This document shows positions 21,343 to 32,009 of a DNA stretch of 64,000 nt, piece after piece. Each line of letters begins with the position of its first letter. Position 1 is the first letter of the stretch. Source of the stretch: Hyperoodon ampullatus (lineage: Eukaryota; Chordata; Mammalia; Artiodactyla; Ziphiidae); contig OX457056.1 of the NCBI GenBank assembly GCA_949752795.1, positions 176,538,428-176,602,427 of the forward strand, given 5' to 3'. Below the pieces are notes generated by a model. The model saw nothing but the letters and a program-made list of their open reading frames with translations. It had not been told where the DNA came from and made no database searches. Made by a program: the position numbers and the translations under genes.

Positions 21343-22190
21343 GTAGAGGGGAAGGGCATGTAGGAGATAACCTCTCCAAGTCCTACATATAAGCTTGCAC
21401 ATCTCCCCAGCAAGTCAGGGGACTGTTGACGTCAATACTCACCCCCTGTTTCCTGTGTAGGGATGTAAATGTACAGAAAAGAATTCAAGCTCAATGAACT
21501 GAAGATAAAAAATAACAACAAACAGGCAACAACACACACACACGTGCACAAAGCAAACTGAAAAAAGAACTGCAAACATCTTTTCATCCCACGTAGTGAA
21601 AATAATTTGGTTTCTGACCCAACGGAGCATCTGAAATGCAGGCATAAGTGACATAACTTAGATGTCAATCATGCTGTTTTTAATGAGTTCTTCAGACGTT
21701 TATGTTCAAAGCTGAGATAGCCCCAGAGGACTCCTGGGTCAGTTATCTATAGTTGGAACATCATGTATACTCTCTTTGCACAAAACAGGGCCCGCTTCCA
21801 AAGAGATAGTATGTTTTTCCCATCAATAAAGCTTGATTTTTATGGGTGCTTAAAAATCACACTACCAAGACCCACTGGTAGGTGTTGAATGGGCTCCAGG
21901 ATGGGAGTCTGCCAATGTCCATCATCTTCATGAGCTCAAATGCCCTAAAATATTGCCCTTGGGGTTCTTCCCAGAAAGACCAGCCTTGCCAATTCTTCAA
22001 TACACTTGAAATAAGAAAGAATCTTCTGAAGAGTGCAAAGTATTTTGAAAAGAATGGTATGTGTCCCTCAGGAGGTGCTGGCTGACACTCTTTAATTCTA
22101 GGCTGCCTTATTCAATGGCAACTTCTACTTCATCTCCTTGCTACCATTCTTCTTGTTTTCCTCTTTACCTTTAACCCATTTTTTAATATA
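21343..22190. other. No recognised element
   Basis: Unassigned non-coding sequence without gene signals. Confidence 0.5.
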
Positions 22191-22192
22191 GG

Positions 22193-22548
22193 TGTGGTAC
22201 AAGGCCTGGAATAAAGTTTCCATATTATGGGCTGCCTTGACATTTGGTACAATTGGGAGGTCCTCCAATGGCCTGACCCAAAGGCTCCACTCTGCTCCTG
22301 CGGATCAGGTCCCCTAGACAAACAACCCACCCTATTAAACAGACAAGGTGTAGTTTTTGCTTATCCCTCAGTTTCTTACTGGCCCAAAGAATTATTCAAA
22401 CAAGCCTCTGGAACCAGGGCGCAACTCACCCTTTTGATACTATAAAGCCTGCCACCCACAGCTCCTTGTGGTTCACTCTGTTCCCACGAGTGCAACCCCC
22501 TCATGGCCATGCGTGGCATGATTGTCTTTGGTGGGAATTGTTACACAT
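22193..22548 (+). mobile_element. Possible ERV-type solo LTR
   Basis: It starts TGTGGTACAAGGCC. A TATA-like CTATAAAGCC at about 22,439 is followed about 30 bases on by 'ttcactctgttcccacgagtgc', then 'ggtgggaattgttaca'. The spacing resembles U3-R-U5 of a retroviral LTR. No target duplication is confirmed, so the call is tentative. Confidence 0.4.
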
Positions 22549-22679
22549 TCTGGATTATTGGGATGTTACTAGAAAGCTTTTCTACTGTTCAGTGCTCCTT
22601 GACATTGAGGGAATTTATCCAGACTGTTTTGTGGATGTCATCATTAAAATTTCTTAGAAAATGTTTTTTATGTTAAAAA

Positions 22680-22932
22680 TAATTACATATATATATAATT
22701 TTAATCCTTATTTTAAAGTTAGCATTATATCATAAACATTTACGTGTGTTATTAAAGATTTCTATAAACATTTTTTAATGGCTACACAATATTCTATTAT
22801 TTGGATTTACCATAATTTTCCTAATAATTTTCTGACCACTGGCTATTTGGGTTATCTGTTATTATACAATTTTTTATTATATCATTTATTATAAATAATA
22901 CTGGGATAGCAAATGAACACATCTGATGACCA
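22680..22932 (-). mobile_element. L1M LINE 3' fragment
   Basis: Antisense L1: 'ttttttaatggctacacaatattctattatttgg', 'ccataattttcctaataattttctg', 'ttataaataatactgggatagcaaatgaacac'. Confidence 0.65.
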
Positions 22933-23042
22933 GCTTCACAGATCTGGGTCCCTTATCAAAGATAATAATTTCTTTGATGAGTTTCACAATAAAGATCATT
23001 GCTACCTCATATGGGGAAGAAAATACTACAAGTATTATAGAA

Positions 23043-23249
23043 TACGGGTTGGTAAACTATGGCCTGTAGGCCAAATCCAGCCAGCCTGCTTTTGTAAATA
23101 AAGTTTTATTGGAACACAGCCATGCTCTTTGCCTCCATGTTGTCTATGGCTGCTTTCATGCTACAAGGGTAAAGTTGAGTAGTTTAGACTTGCAAAACCT
23201 AAAGTATTTACTATCTGACTGTTAACATGAAAAAGTTGTCTAATTCCTG
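23043..23249 (+). mobile_element. Non-autonomous hAT-type DNA transposon (same family as 19,169)
   Basis: 'gggttggtaaactatggcctgtaggccaaatccagcc', 'ttgtaaataaagttttattggaacacagcc', 'aagtatttactatctg'. It keeps the same order and orientation as the copy at 19.2 kb. The terminal repeats are more worn. Confidence 0.85.
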
Positions 23250-23329
23250 ATATTCGAATGTGAGGGGGCTCAGGCTTTCTCATTGAAAACCCTACAATCC
23301 TAAACCATGCATTTTAAAATGTCTTTCTT

Positions 23330-23524
23330 GGGACTTCGCTGGTGGCACAGCAGATAAGACTCCATGCTCCCAATGCAGGGGGCCCAGATTTGGTCCCTGG
23401 TCAGGGAACTAGATCCCACATGCATGCTGCAACTAAGAATTTGCATGCCACAACAAAGGAGCCCGCGTGCCACAACTAGAACCTGGTGCAACCAAATAAA
23501 TAAACAAATAAATATTTTTAAAAA
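23330..23524 (+). mobile_element. Older CHR-family SINE, plus strand
   Basis: GGGACTTCGCTGGTGGCACAG head, 'aactagatcccacatgcatgctgcaactaag' body and a TAAA-rich tail. It is more diverged than the other copies. Perfect 9-bp target duplication GTCTTTCTT at 23,321-23,329 and 23,525-23,533. Confidence 0.92.
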
Positions 23525-23689
23525 GTCTTTCTTTAATTTGTGATATTAAAAACAAACATAGGGGAAATTAACATATAATAATAAAACAGTCAAAATCCAA
23601 TAAACCTCCAAATGTAGACTTCGTGGGTATACCCAATTCCACTCCCTCCATCCTCCTACTCTCTATTTAAGAATTTTAGCCTGGCCCAG

Positions 23690-23905
23690 GCAAAGATTGA
23701 TAGACTAGAACAGAAACTCAGGGACAGAATAAGGTATATGTGGAAACCTTATCATAATAAAGATGCCACCAAAAATCAGTGGGGAAGAGAAGGATTGCTC
23801 TACATACGGTGTTGGCATATGGTGTGAGGTAGGAATCTGATTCACATCATATACAAAAATGAACTTCAGATTAAGACCTAAATGTGAAAGGTAAAGGTAT
23901 ACAGT
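23690..23905 (+). mobile_element. L1 LINE ORF2 3' fragment
   Basis: Sense L1: 'accaaaaatcagtggggaagagaagga', 'ggtgtgaggtaggaatctgattcacatcatatacaaaaatgaac', 'taagacctaaatgtgaaagg'. Frameshifted and non-coding. Confidence 0.75.
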
Positions 23906-24064
23906 AGGGTTCTTAACATAGATCCTTTTGTTAATCTGAGGAAACCTATAGATTTTTTTTCTCAGAATAATGTTTTTAAAGGCATATAATGAAATAGGAT
24001 TACCAAGGAAACCAAACATGTAGAAATGCAGATATTAAAAAAACTGTGAAGTAAAATATATGCT
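23906..24064. other. Possible old DNA-transposon fragment
   Basis: 'ggttcttaacatagatcc...ctgaggaaacctatagatt' and 'tctcagaataatgtttttaaaggcatata' resemble a mammalian hAT-type element splitting the L1. The assignment is weak. Confidence 0.3.
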
Positions 24065-24118
24065 TCTTTATTAAAGCATTACCTGATAAGATCTTTATTA
24101 AAGCATTACCTGATAAGA
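24065..24118 (+). repeat. Perfect 27-bp tandem duplication
   Basis: The unit at 24,065-24,091 (beginning TCTTTATTAAAGC, ending TGATAAGA) is repeated exactly at 24,092-24,118, and the first three bases of a third copy follow. Confidence 0.97.
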
Positions 24119-24239
24119 TCTAGCAGTAAATCTAATAAAAATAGCAATTTTGAAATAGTGATGAGCAAAAACAAAATTTTGAGATAGCTATAACAACTGT
24201 AATATAAGGTGAAGATATTCTTAATTTATTCCAAGTTCA

Positions 24240-24408
24240 CTGACCCCTTTAACTCTAGGTTAATGCCCTCTGGGTTAAAATCCCTCCTACAAAGCTGATA
24301 GAAGTGGAGATTATTTTTGTGTTTTTAAGGTTAGGGAAGAACTTCTAAGAGTGGCCCCCAAACACACAAAGAATTGATGAATTTGTCTCCATTAAAATTC
24401 AGCAGTTT
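24240..24408 (+). mobile_element. L1 LINE fragment, left of SINE
   Basis: Sense L1: 'tgaatttgtctccattaaaattcagcag', corresponding to the L1 'ccattaaaattaagaacttctg' region. It is interrupted by the SINE at 24,409 and resumes at 24,618. Confidence 0.55.
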
Positions 24409-24617
24409 GTTTGTTTGTTTGTTTTGCAGTACACGGGCCTCTCACTGTTGTGGCCTCTCCCACTGCGGAGCACAGGCTCCGGATGTGCAGGCTCAGCGGC
24501 CATGGCTCACGGGCCCAGCCGCCTTGCGGCATGTGGGATCTTCCCGGACCGGGGCATGAACCTGTGTCCCCTGCATCAGCAGGCTGACTCTCAACCACTG
24601 TGCCACCAGGGAAGCCC
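24409..24617 (-). mobile_element. CHR-type SINE, short form, perfect 15-bp target duplication
   Basis: (GTTT)n and T-rich end, 'acgggcctctcactgttgtggcctctccc', 'ggccatggctcacgggcccagcc', and head 'gccaccagggaagccc'. AAAATTCAGCAGTTT is at 24,394-24,408 and 24,618-24,632. Its insertion splits an L1. Confidence 0.96.
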
Positions 24618-24632
24618 AAAATTCAGCAGTTT

Positions 24633-25325
24633 TGTTCAACAAAGCTCACTAGACTGTAAGAAAGGTGACAGACTAGGAGAAAACTTCTGCAAATTCCAAA
24701 ACCAACAAGGGATTAACATCTAGGACATACAAGGAGCTTCTGTAAATCAAAAAGGAAAAGACAGAAAAACCAGTAGAAGATGGGTAAAGGATATGATCAG
24801 ACAGTTCACAGGAGGAAAAATCTTGAATGTATGTAAGTATATGGTGAGATGCTCAACTTCACTTGTAATAAATAATCAAAGAATTAAATCAATGAAATAC
24901 ATACTATTTTGCACCCTCCCATTTTCCATAAGTAGAAAGCCTGTTATTACCATGTGTTGACAATGATGTGGGAAAATGAGAACCTCATGCACTGTTGATA
25001 TAAGCTTTTATAATCATTCTTAGAACAATCAGGGATACTTGCTAAAACTAAGGAGCACATATCTTGTGACTCAGCTCTCCTATCTTGAGTGTATGAGCAG
25101 GGGACTCTGGCATACCCTTCTGTGAACACATGACGATCTTGACCTCAGAGCTGCTAGTGGTAGTGGATACTGGAGGCAACTTGTGAACGTGGAAAGTGCA
25201 TACAAATGGATGTACTCTAGTGTACGAATGCAGCCATAAGTTGCCATGTCTGATATACATAAAACAATCCAGATACACCCTTGACTCATAATATTGAGTG
25301 AGTAAAAAAGCAGGAACACTAAGAA
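24633..25325 (+). mobile_element. L1 LINE ORF2 3' fragment, right of SINE
   Basis: Sense L1: 'gaaaacttctgcaaatt', 'gatgggtaaaggatatgatcagacagttcacagg', 'gtgttgacaatgatgtgggaaaatgagaacc', 'gaatgcagccataagttgcc'. It carries many stops and frameshifts. Confidence 0.75.
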
Positions 25326-25403
25326 ATTTTAATACTATTTAGTAAATTCAAAACACAAACACACAGAAAACAACACTATGTATTTTATAAAGTGCCTGCA
25401 TCT

Positions 25404-26330
25404 TGAGAGTGAGCATGCAAACAGACAATGGCCAGACCCTGTCTAAAAGTAGAACCCTGACCCACCACCTGCAGCAGCCTGTCCAGGAAACCAATAGTTG
25501 ACTACAATAAGCAGTCTAGGGAGCCAGCCTGCTGTAAGTCATTCTTTTTTTTTTTTAAATAAATTTCTTTCTTTATTTTATTATTTATTTTTTGGCTGCG
25601 TTGCGTCTTCGTTGCTGCACGCAGGCTTTCTCTAGTTGCGGTGAGCAGGGGCTACTCTTCCTTGTGGTGCGTGGGCTTCTCATTGCGGTGGCTTCTCTTG
25701 TTGCAGAGCACGGGCTCTAGGCACACAGGCGTCAGTAGTTGTGGCACGCGGGCTCAGTAGTTGTGGCACACAGGCTCTAAAGTCATTCTTGTAGGAAGTC
25801 AGACTGTTAACTAGCCCAGGAAGGTGAACAATAACTTCTGTGACAATTGACCCCAAATGGCCAGGACTTGATTAATAACTGGCAGCTTCTCTAATTTTTG
25901 CCCCCACTTCCAACTTAGGAAACCAATCAGAGAAGGTTAAATATGAACCACTAACCAATCACATAGGTTACCTCCCTTCTATTTAGCCTGTCTCCAACTT
26001 CCCGTGCCAACAGCCTCCAATCAGGGCACTCCAGAAGCCTTCTCTTTTTTCCACCATAAAACTTTCTCACTCCTTTGGCTGTCTTTGAGTCTCTGCCAAA
26101 ATGCAAGTGACAGTGGCTGACCTTGCTATAGCAAACTCAGAATAAATAGCCTTTGCTTATTCTCATTTGGTTGGTCTTCATTTATTTCCAAGATCTCCAG
26201 AGATCTGCTAGGCACGTTTGAGTGGTACCCCTTTGCAGGGTGGGTGTGAATTGGAGGGGATACCAGGGCTTTGCGTGAGTCCACGTAGACTCTATGCCAC
26301 AAACTGAGGAAGTGACTAACTGAACTCTTG
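25404..26330 (+). mobile_element. ERV LTR with CCAAT boxes and AATAAA, split by a SINE
   Basis: The U3-like part holds CCAATCA three times (about 25,924, 25,953, 26,017). A TATA-like CATAAAAC lies at about 26,056. Then come 'cctttggctgtctttgagtctctgccaaaatg' and AATAAA at about 26,141, followed by a GT/T-rich 'catttggttggtcttcatttattt'. This is the U3-R-U5 order of a gammaretrovirus-like LTR. I see no coding internal region. The end coordinates are approximate. Confidence 0.65.
25547..25779 (-). mobile_element. CHR-type SINE, 5'-truncated, inside the LTR
   Basis: Long-form 3' body ('ggctgcgttgcgtcttcgttgctgc', 'ctctagttgcggtgagcagg') lacking the tRNA head entirely. A perfect 11-bp duplication AAGTCATTCTT is at 25,536-25,546 and 25,780-25,790. 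The truncation therefore arose at insertion, not by later deletion. Pol III boxes are absent, so the copy cannot be a source element. Confidence 0.94.
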
Positions 26331-26339
26331 GAGACCCAC

Positions 26340-26869
26340 GAAAAATAAACAAAAAACATTTTAAAATTAGTTCATTTTCATTTCTTTCTGCATTGTGCCT
26401 TTCTTTTCTACTTCTGCCCCTTTCCAGGCTTCCCTCTGCTTGAGCTTAGGGGTTAAGTATCCAGATCATTCTTTAACCAGATGGAGGTGCTCAAGGCATA
26501 AAAGGAAGCTGCACTCCTCTGGCTTCTCAGGACCAGTGGGTAGCAGAGGTTCAGATGACCCGTCAAGGCCCCTGCTGAACCTGAACTTCTCTAAGAAACT
26601 CTCCGAGATGGTTAAGGCAGAAGTAGTCTTGAATCTAGAATTTTTGCCTACGGCCGGGTTTTATCTCCATTAGAGCATAGTTTAAAGCCAGTGTCCCTGT
26701 TCTTACCACTCAGTGCTGGAGATTAAAGGAAAAAATAGCCCCAATGATTTCATCTCATGCTTTTTCAGTGAAAATTACTTTTCAGAATGATTAAATCTTC
26801 TATAAAGGTAGTAATAGAGGACTCAAGTTCAGTTTCACCCATTTATTAAGATATAGGCTACCAAGCCCC
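26340..26869. other. No recognised element
   Basis: Unassigned. The 92-codon frame at 26,395-26,673 has no domain. Confidence 0.5.
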
Positions 26870-27115
26870 AATAGGAAAAATAAACAACTAACAGTTGACT
26901 TGGATTTATGCACAGTTTGTCTAATCAATCAATCTGTAAACATTATGCAAATGTGTGTAAACCCAAACCTAGCCCAGACTTTAAGTATGCATTGTTATGT
27001 AAACGATCAATCTTGTTAATGCAAATATTAATATAAACCTGACATTAAACACAAGTTTACACAGCCTTGCTAGTTGAAGGCAGCTTGATTTACACTGAAA
27101 TGTAAATAGCAATAG
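26870..27115. promoter_or_regulatory. Candidate enhancer: forkhead and POU-octamer motif cluster
   Basis: Repeat-free AT-rich block. Perfect octamers ATGCAAAT lie at 26,945-26,952 and 27,019-27,026. Forkhead-type TGTAAAC lies at 26,935, 26,956 and 26,998, and in reverse (GTTTACA) at 27,055. TGTAAATA lies at 27,101, and ATCAATCAATC (PBX/HNF-like) at about 26,924. This density in 230 bases is unlike the surrounding sequence. Function and conservation are inferred, not shown. Confidence 0.45.
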
Positions 27116-27499
27116 TGCTCTTTTTGGGGCTTTGGAAAACAGACTGACTAAAACTCACTGGGTGGCCTGTCCCCACCAGGTTCCCCAGACGCACTCTGAA
27201 CTCCTTCATTCAATGAATCTCATGAGGAACTGGGGGAGAACTTAGACAGCAACTCATCTGTGCCTACTGGTGTCCTTGTTTTGGAGATCCCAGCTCCACA
27301 GGACCTCCCTGGGGCCACCTTTAGGACCAGAGGGCCCTGTCTCTGAACCCACAATGCAGGGAGAGTCATTCACAAAAGTTTCCACTCCCACCTTGGTTGA
27401 AGGTTTGCAGGTGAGCTGTTATGCCAACAGGACTTGCTATAGGTGGCTCATGGGCAGCTCTGCGAGGGTGTCTTGATTCATTCTGCCCCACCCCGTCCT
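27116..27499. other. No recognised element
   Basis: Unassigned. The 68-codon frame at 27,270-27,476 has no domain. Confidence 0.5.
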
Positions 27500-27768
27500 T
27501 CTTTTTATCCTTCAAGTCTGTTTTAAATGTCACCTCTTTGGACAGGTCTTCTTTGACCATCTATTCTCAGTAGAGTCCCTCCTCCACTGTTCTCTAGCAC
27601 CTGTACATCACAGTCATAATGTTTTTCTCAATTTGTGATGACGTATTTATTTACTTCTGTGTTTACTGTTGTCTATCTTCCCCACCTGTGAGCTTCAGAG
27701 CAACATCTGTTTTGTTCATCACTTTATACTCAGTGCCAGGCACATGAGATACGCTTAGAAAGATTTTG
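27500..27768 (+). mobile_element. L2 LINE 3' end
   Basis: Sense L2: 'aaatgtcacctctttggacaggtcttctttgacc', 'tcttccccacctgtgagcttcagagcaacatctgttttgttcatcac', 'cagtgccaggcacatgaga'. Confidence 0.85.
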
Positions 27769-27770
27769 TT

Positions 27771-27800
27771 GGATGGATGGATGGATGGATGGGTGGATGG
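27771..27800 (+). repeat. (GGAT)n tetranucleotide repeat
   Basis: GGATGGATGGATGGATGGAT with one G substitution near the end. It replaces the usual GAATGAAT tail of the L2. Confidence 0.95.
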
Positions 27801-27989
27801 ACACACACACTCTGGAACCTTGTTGCTTAGCACAAAGTTCTGCCTTTCCACAAGCAGCCTCAGGAAATTGCTCGTTCTGTATTTTCTTTAGGACCTGGGC
27901 TCTACTCTGTACACTGATCATCTGCTAGGCCTCCTCCCAAGGCCTTCTGTCAGAGCTGGATTCTATTCTCTGAGCCCCTGCCATGGCAT

Positions 27990-28110
27990 GATAATAATAA
28001 CAGTAGAAGGAGAAGTAGCTCTCATATATTCAACACTTAGTAGGTCCAGTTATTGTACCAGGAGTTTTACACCCATCACCTCATCTGAACTTTAATATTC
28101 AAAGTATATT
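27990..28110 (-). mobile_element. MIR SINE 3' part
   Basis: 'ataataataacag', 'ttcaacacttagtaggtccagttattgtaccaggagttttacacccatcacctcatctgaac' is the antisense MIR tail and core. Confidence 0.65.
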
Positions 28111-28164
28111 TTTCAAAAGATCAGTCCTTTAACAAGGAGTCCAGGGCTCGGGTGGGGATAGCAC

Positions 28165-28335
28165 AGTGCACCGTTCAGAGCCCAGATTTGAAGTCAGTGA
28201 GAGGTGAGTTCTAATCTTGACTTTATTAGCTATGGATCTTGGAAAAGATATTTACTCTGAGCCATAGATCAGGGAAGTGACTATTTGTTTCCCAGGGTTG
28301 TTGTGACAATTTAATGAGATTGAGAGTAGAGCCCA
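28165..28335 (+). mobile_element. MIR SINE
   Basis: 'gttcagagcccagatttgaagtcagtg', 'ttgactttattagctatggatcttgg', 'cccagggttgttgtgacaatttaatgagatt' in sense MIR order. Confidence 0.7.
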
Positions 28336-28735
28336 AGAATTTAGTCAGTATTAGTGTTTATGTGCAGCTCTTACACAGAAGTTCCGACTCTGGAGACCAG
28401 AGACTGGGTTTATTCTCTTCAGTCTCCTTGTCTTCTTTGTCCTCTTTGAACCCTTGGCTGTTTTTAGCTCTCCTGGATCACCCAGTGTTCCTTGTAGTAG
28501 AGAATTTGTATGGGATGTACCTTAAGGTACATTCACAGAGATCAACCACCCCAAGCTGAGATTAAGGAGGTAATAACCTAGGGCCCTGCAGATGGAAGAA
28601 AGAGGCACTAAAAGTGACCTAGAACTCTTATACACACAAATCAGTCCTAACCCCAAAGGCCCTGAAACAAAGGGAGTGGAACTGGACTTCGAAAGTCACA
28701 GCTGGTTGGTTACAGCTTCCAACCAGAGCACATCT
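28336..28735. other. No recognised element
   Basis: Unassigned. The 81-codon frame at 28,314-28,559 starts inside the MIR and has no domain. Confidence 0.5.
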
Positions 28736-28739
28736 ATTA

Positions 28740-28862
28740 CTGGGCGCGTCTATTTATGTCTCACTGCCTGAAAAGCAGGGCCTGCGTCTTATTCATCTTT
28801 GTAACTCAGCAGCCAACGCAGTGCTGGAACATGGTGGGTGCCCAATCAGTTTGTTGAATGAA
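28740..28862 (+). mobile_element. L2 LINE 3' end
   Basis: 'agcagggcctgcgtcttattcatctttgtaactcagcagcc', 'gtgctggaacatggtgggtgcccaatcagtttgttgaatgaat' is the terminal L2 sequence. Confidence 0.85.
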
Positions 28863-29250
28863 TATTCCCTTTCCAACTCCTCATACCCAGACTCACAGGA
28901 GTTCTACTATTTTGGCATGTTTTCTTGTAGGGGGTACTTTTAAGTTGACTTTGATCTTCATTTGGGTGGAAATTTGGGTGCATTGGGAAGAAGACCACAC
29001 AAATATTTCTCCTGGACTCTCCATGTCTCTAGGTGATGGCTGCTTGACAATCCCCTGTTTACATGGAGGCTCTGTCTTTGGCCAGAAGGAACTCAACCCC
29101 CATGAATCACCTTCAATCATTAATAGCAGCTGCAGGCCCCAAGAGTTTCCAGCAAGAGCACAAATGCCAGCAGAATGAGACAATTTCCACTGCTTGAAGC
29201 AAAAGCAAGTAAAACTAAAATGGAGTGAAAAGGTGGGGGTGAACTATTAT
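28863..29250. other. No recognised element
   Basis: Opposing frames of 106 and 96 codons (28,858-29,178 plus; 28,893-29,183 minus) overlap. Neither shows a domain. Confidence 0.45.
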
Positions 29251-29254
29251 CTTT

Positions 29255-29400
29255 ACACATTATTAATAATAACACCTTTTATTTGAAAAAGGCTTTGGAA
29301 TTGATCAACTACTCTCTCCTGTATTATCTCATTCATTTCTCACCACCCCCTTTGAGGTATTATTAACAAATTTGCAGATGAAGAAACTGCTCTGAGACAG
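29255..29400 (-). mobile_element. MIR SINE fragment
   Basis: Antisense MIR: 'attaataataacaccttttatttg', 'attatctcattcatttctcacc', 'ggtattattaacaaatttgcagatgaagaaactgctctgagac'. Confidence 0.7.
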
Positions 29401-30410
29401 CCCACAACAGCAGCTGGACCCTTCTGTGATCAGCTACCAGCATCCTTTAATGAGAACTTGTGTGTTCCTTGATGTCTTCCTGCGAATATCTCAAAGGAAA
29501 TAAGGGCTTCATGACGGTCAGCTAGATGACCCGTAGCTGAGTGACTCTGTTCTGACTATTATTGGCTCACAACCCCTTCTTTAGAGAAAGGAGGCATTCG
29601 CCAAGATGGGATTTTCCCAAAAGGATTCTTTAGAAAGAGTGCCAGAACCTTTGCCTTCCACCTTGACAGTCCTCAGAGACAAACTGAAAGGACCTCACTT
29701 AATGTCTCATCCGAAGGGTATCTGCCGTGCTGGTTTCATCATTCAAAGCAGGAAAGGCCTTTGTCATGGTCAGATGGCTTTAATGTGTTTTGAATGCTAC
29801 ATAAATTCAAACTTGATGGCTCATTTATTTGTTGGATTGAAGTTTTATACAATAAACTAAGCCTTGGTATTTACTAATAACTTGTGCACTGCCCTGTGTT
29901 TGTTTAGAACAGCCAGAAGGCAAAGAAGTTGACCAAGTCCCTCATGGCCAATGTGGTTTTCAGATCCTGGCATTTCCTGGGACAGTTTATGGATCGGTGG
30001 AAGGGATGATAAGAGGGTTGTTTGCAGAGGTGTCAGGGGACACAGTTGGGAAAGGAGAAGGGGAAAGATTGCAGGTGGGTGTTTTATTCCAGACGTCTTT
30101 GACAAAACTCTGCCCCAACTGCTTCAACCGCTGAATTCAGTGAGCTGGGAATTGGGAACTTTGAGTGACAGGCTAAGCTTGGCTAGCGACTTGTGGCATG
30201 AACTTGGAAGATTCATTGCCCCCTGCTGTGTCTTACCACCTCACTTTGAAAAAAAAAAAAAGAAAGCTAATAATAAATTCTATTCATCATTCAAGGTGAG
30301 CTTCCTTAAACTACTCTCCTTTCAGGAGATCTTTGCTCTGTACCTCAACCCCACCCAGAAAAACTTCTCTCTTTCTCAAACTCCAATAGGTATTATTTGT
30401 CCCACGATTT
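29401..30410. other. No recognised element
   Basis: The 165-codon plus frame at 29,951-30,448 crosses a 12-A run at about 30,248 and ends inside a MIR, so it is not supported as a gene. The rest is unassigned. Confidence 0.45.
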
Positions 30411-30414
30411 ATGG

Positions 30415-30645
30415 ACAAGAACACAGGCTTTGGTGGCAGATGAACTGAGCATGAGTCCCAAGTCCTGTCCTCATCTAAACTTGAACAAGTCAGGAAGTAT
30501 TTTTGAGCTTCCGCTTCCGACAATGGAATGAGCCTAACAGTATTTATCTCCTACGTTGTTGTGAGAAGTAAACCACAGAACACATGTTAGGTCCTCAGCT
30601 CAGTGCCTGGCATGTAGGAAGTACTTATAAATCCGAACAATATTA
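30415..30645 (+). mobile_element. MIR SINE
   Basis: 'acacaggctttggtggcagatgaactgagc', 'cttgaacaagtcaggaagtatttttgagcttc', 'cagtgcctggcatgtaggaagtacttataaat'. Confidence 0.75.
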
Positions 30646-32005
30646 ATTATAGCCTCATGCTTTGGGGTCCAGAATAGGGTGTAAGCTCCTGGAGGGAAGG
30701 GACCGGACCGGTGGGTACCAGCTTTCACAACATCCAGCAAGTGGAGATGTCCTTATTTTCTCTGATAACAGACATTTACAGCCTACCTTTCAGAGACAGA
30801 TAATGTGACTGCCTTTCAGAGGAGTTGCTGAGAACAGCAGCATCTTTGGGTTCATTTGAAGGGTAAGAATGAGTTGTGGGGGTGACACAGTGGGCAAAAT
30901 CTAGAAATCTTGACATTTCCATGGCCAAGGAAATATCTCCCTGTTTCCACTGGGTGACAGGATTTGCCTTCGGCACCTCCTCATTTCCCCTCCAGGTCTC
31001 ACATATGGAGTCCAGGGTCTCATTAGCTGGGGCAGGTTTTGGCCCCAACATGGTACCCAAGACAAGATCTTGCTGGCCTAGAGCCTTGAGGAGCATTCAC
31101 TGGTGTCTCACGGACTCCTGGATTCTTGCGCATAGCTGTCTGGCTGCCTGGGTCCTGACCTAAGGCTCGCTTGCCTCCCGACTCCTGCTCTCTGCTGTAG
31201 CTGACATGGCAAGTCTTTCCCCTGCTTCTGTGCTGGAGGAGTCTTAATTTTGTTCCAGTTTGTGTTACCGAATAAATCAGGTCCCACTTCTCCCTGCTTA
31301 CACAATCGATACTCACAAATGTTGGTAGAAAGAAAAGGTGCCTGTAATCAGAAAACCGGCAATCTGGGGAGATGCCAAAGAATCACCTCCAAATATTCTG
31401 CTCGGCCAAGAAAATTTTAAAGGGAAACAGAAGAGTAATCTCAGTTCATCGTTGAGATAGGGGGTCAGTTAATCATCAAGATGGGGGTCAGGGTCGTTGC
31501 CATCCCCCACTGTGTGCAGGCTTGTGTGCAGGCTTATCAACCCCCTGTGATCTTCTCTGGCTGTTATCTTGTTCATCCAGTTTGGTCTCACAGTTTGTTT
31601 GGGAGATTACTGAAGAGGAACCTATTCTTCATTTCTACTTCTTTGATCTACTGAAAGAACCGACAAGTTAGGCAAGGTATTGTGTGATTAAAAGATTTGA
31701 AAGGTATGCTTGGGCCTAGATGAGTAGAGCATGGGGGTGTCTGGTTTAAAAGTTAGTTACAGTATGGCTTTGCTAAAGTGACAGGAAACGGGGCTTCCTG
31801 CTGAGGGCAGTTTCCTGTAAAGAGCTGCTTACATTTGCACATCTTCCCCAAGTCACTTAGATGAATTCAGATTGGTCTAAGCCAATCATGGCAGTCCCGT
31901 TCGCCAAATTTGGCCAATGAGAATAGAGTTTCTGAGTAAGGTTTCTTAACTCTTAAAAAAAAAAAAAAAAGAAAGATAAAACAGATACCAAGAAGAAGTG
32001 GTCCC
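30646..32005. other. No firmly recognised element
   Basis: A weak L2-like tail lies near 30,650-30,700. 31,860-31,960 ('attggtctaagccaatcatggcag', 'ggccaatgagaa') resembles part of a MaLR LTR. A 16-A run lies at about 31,954. The overlapping frames at 30,776-31,316 have no domain. Confidence 0.35.
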
Positions 32006-32009
32006 CTTT

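Noticed and set aside
24065..24121. Tandem units as a CRISPR-like array
   Set aside because: Only two contiguous copies without spacers, in a mammalian genome.
29951..30448. 165-codon open frame, plus strand
   Set aside because: No domain. It crosses an A-run translated as polylysine and finishes inside a MIR; there is no promoter or splice context.
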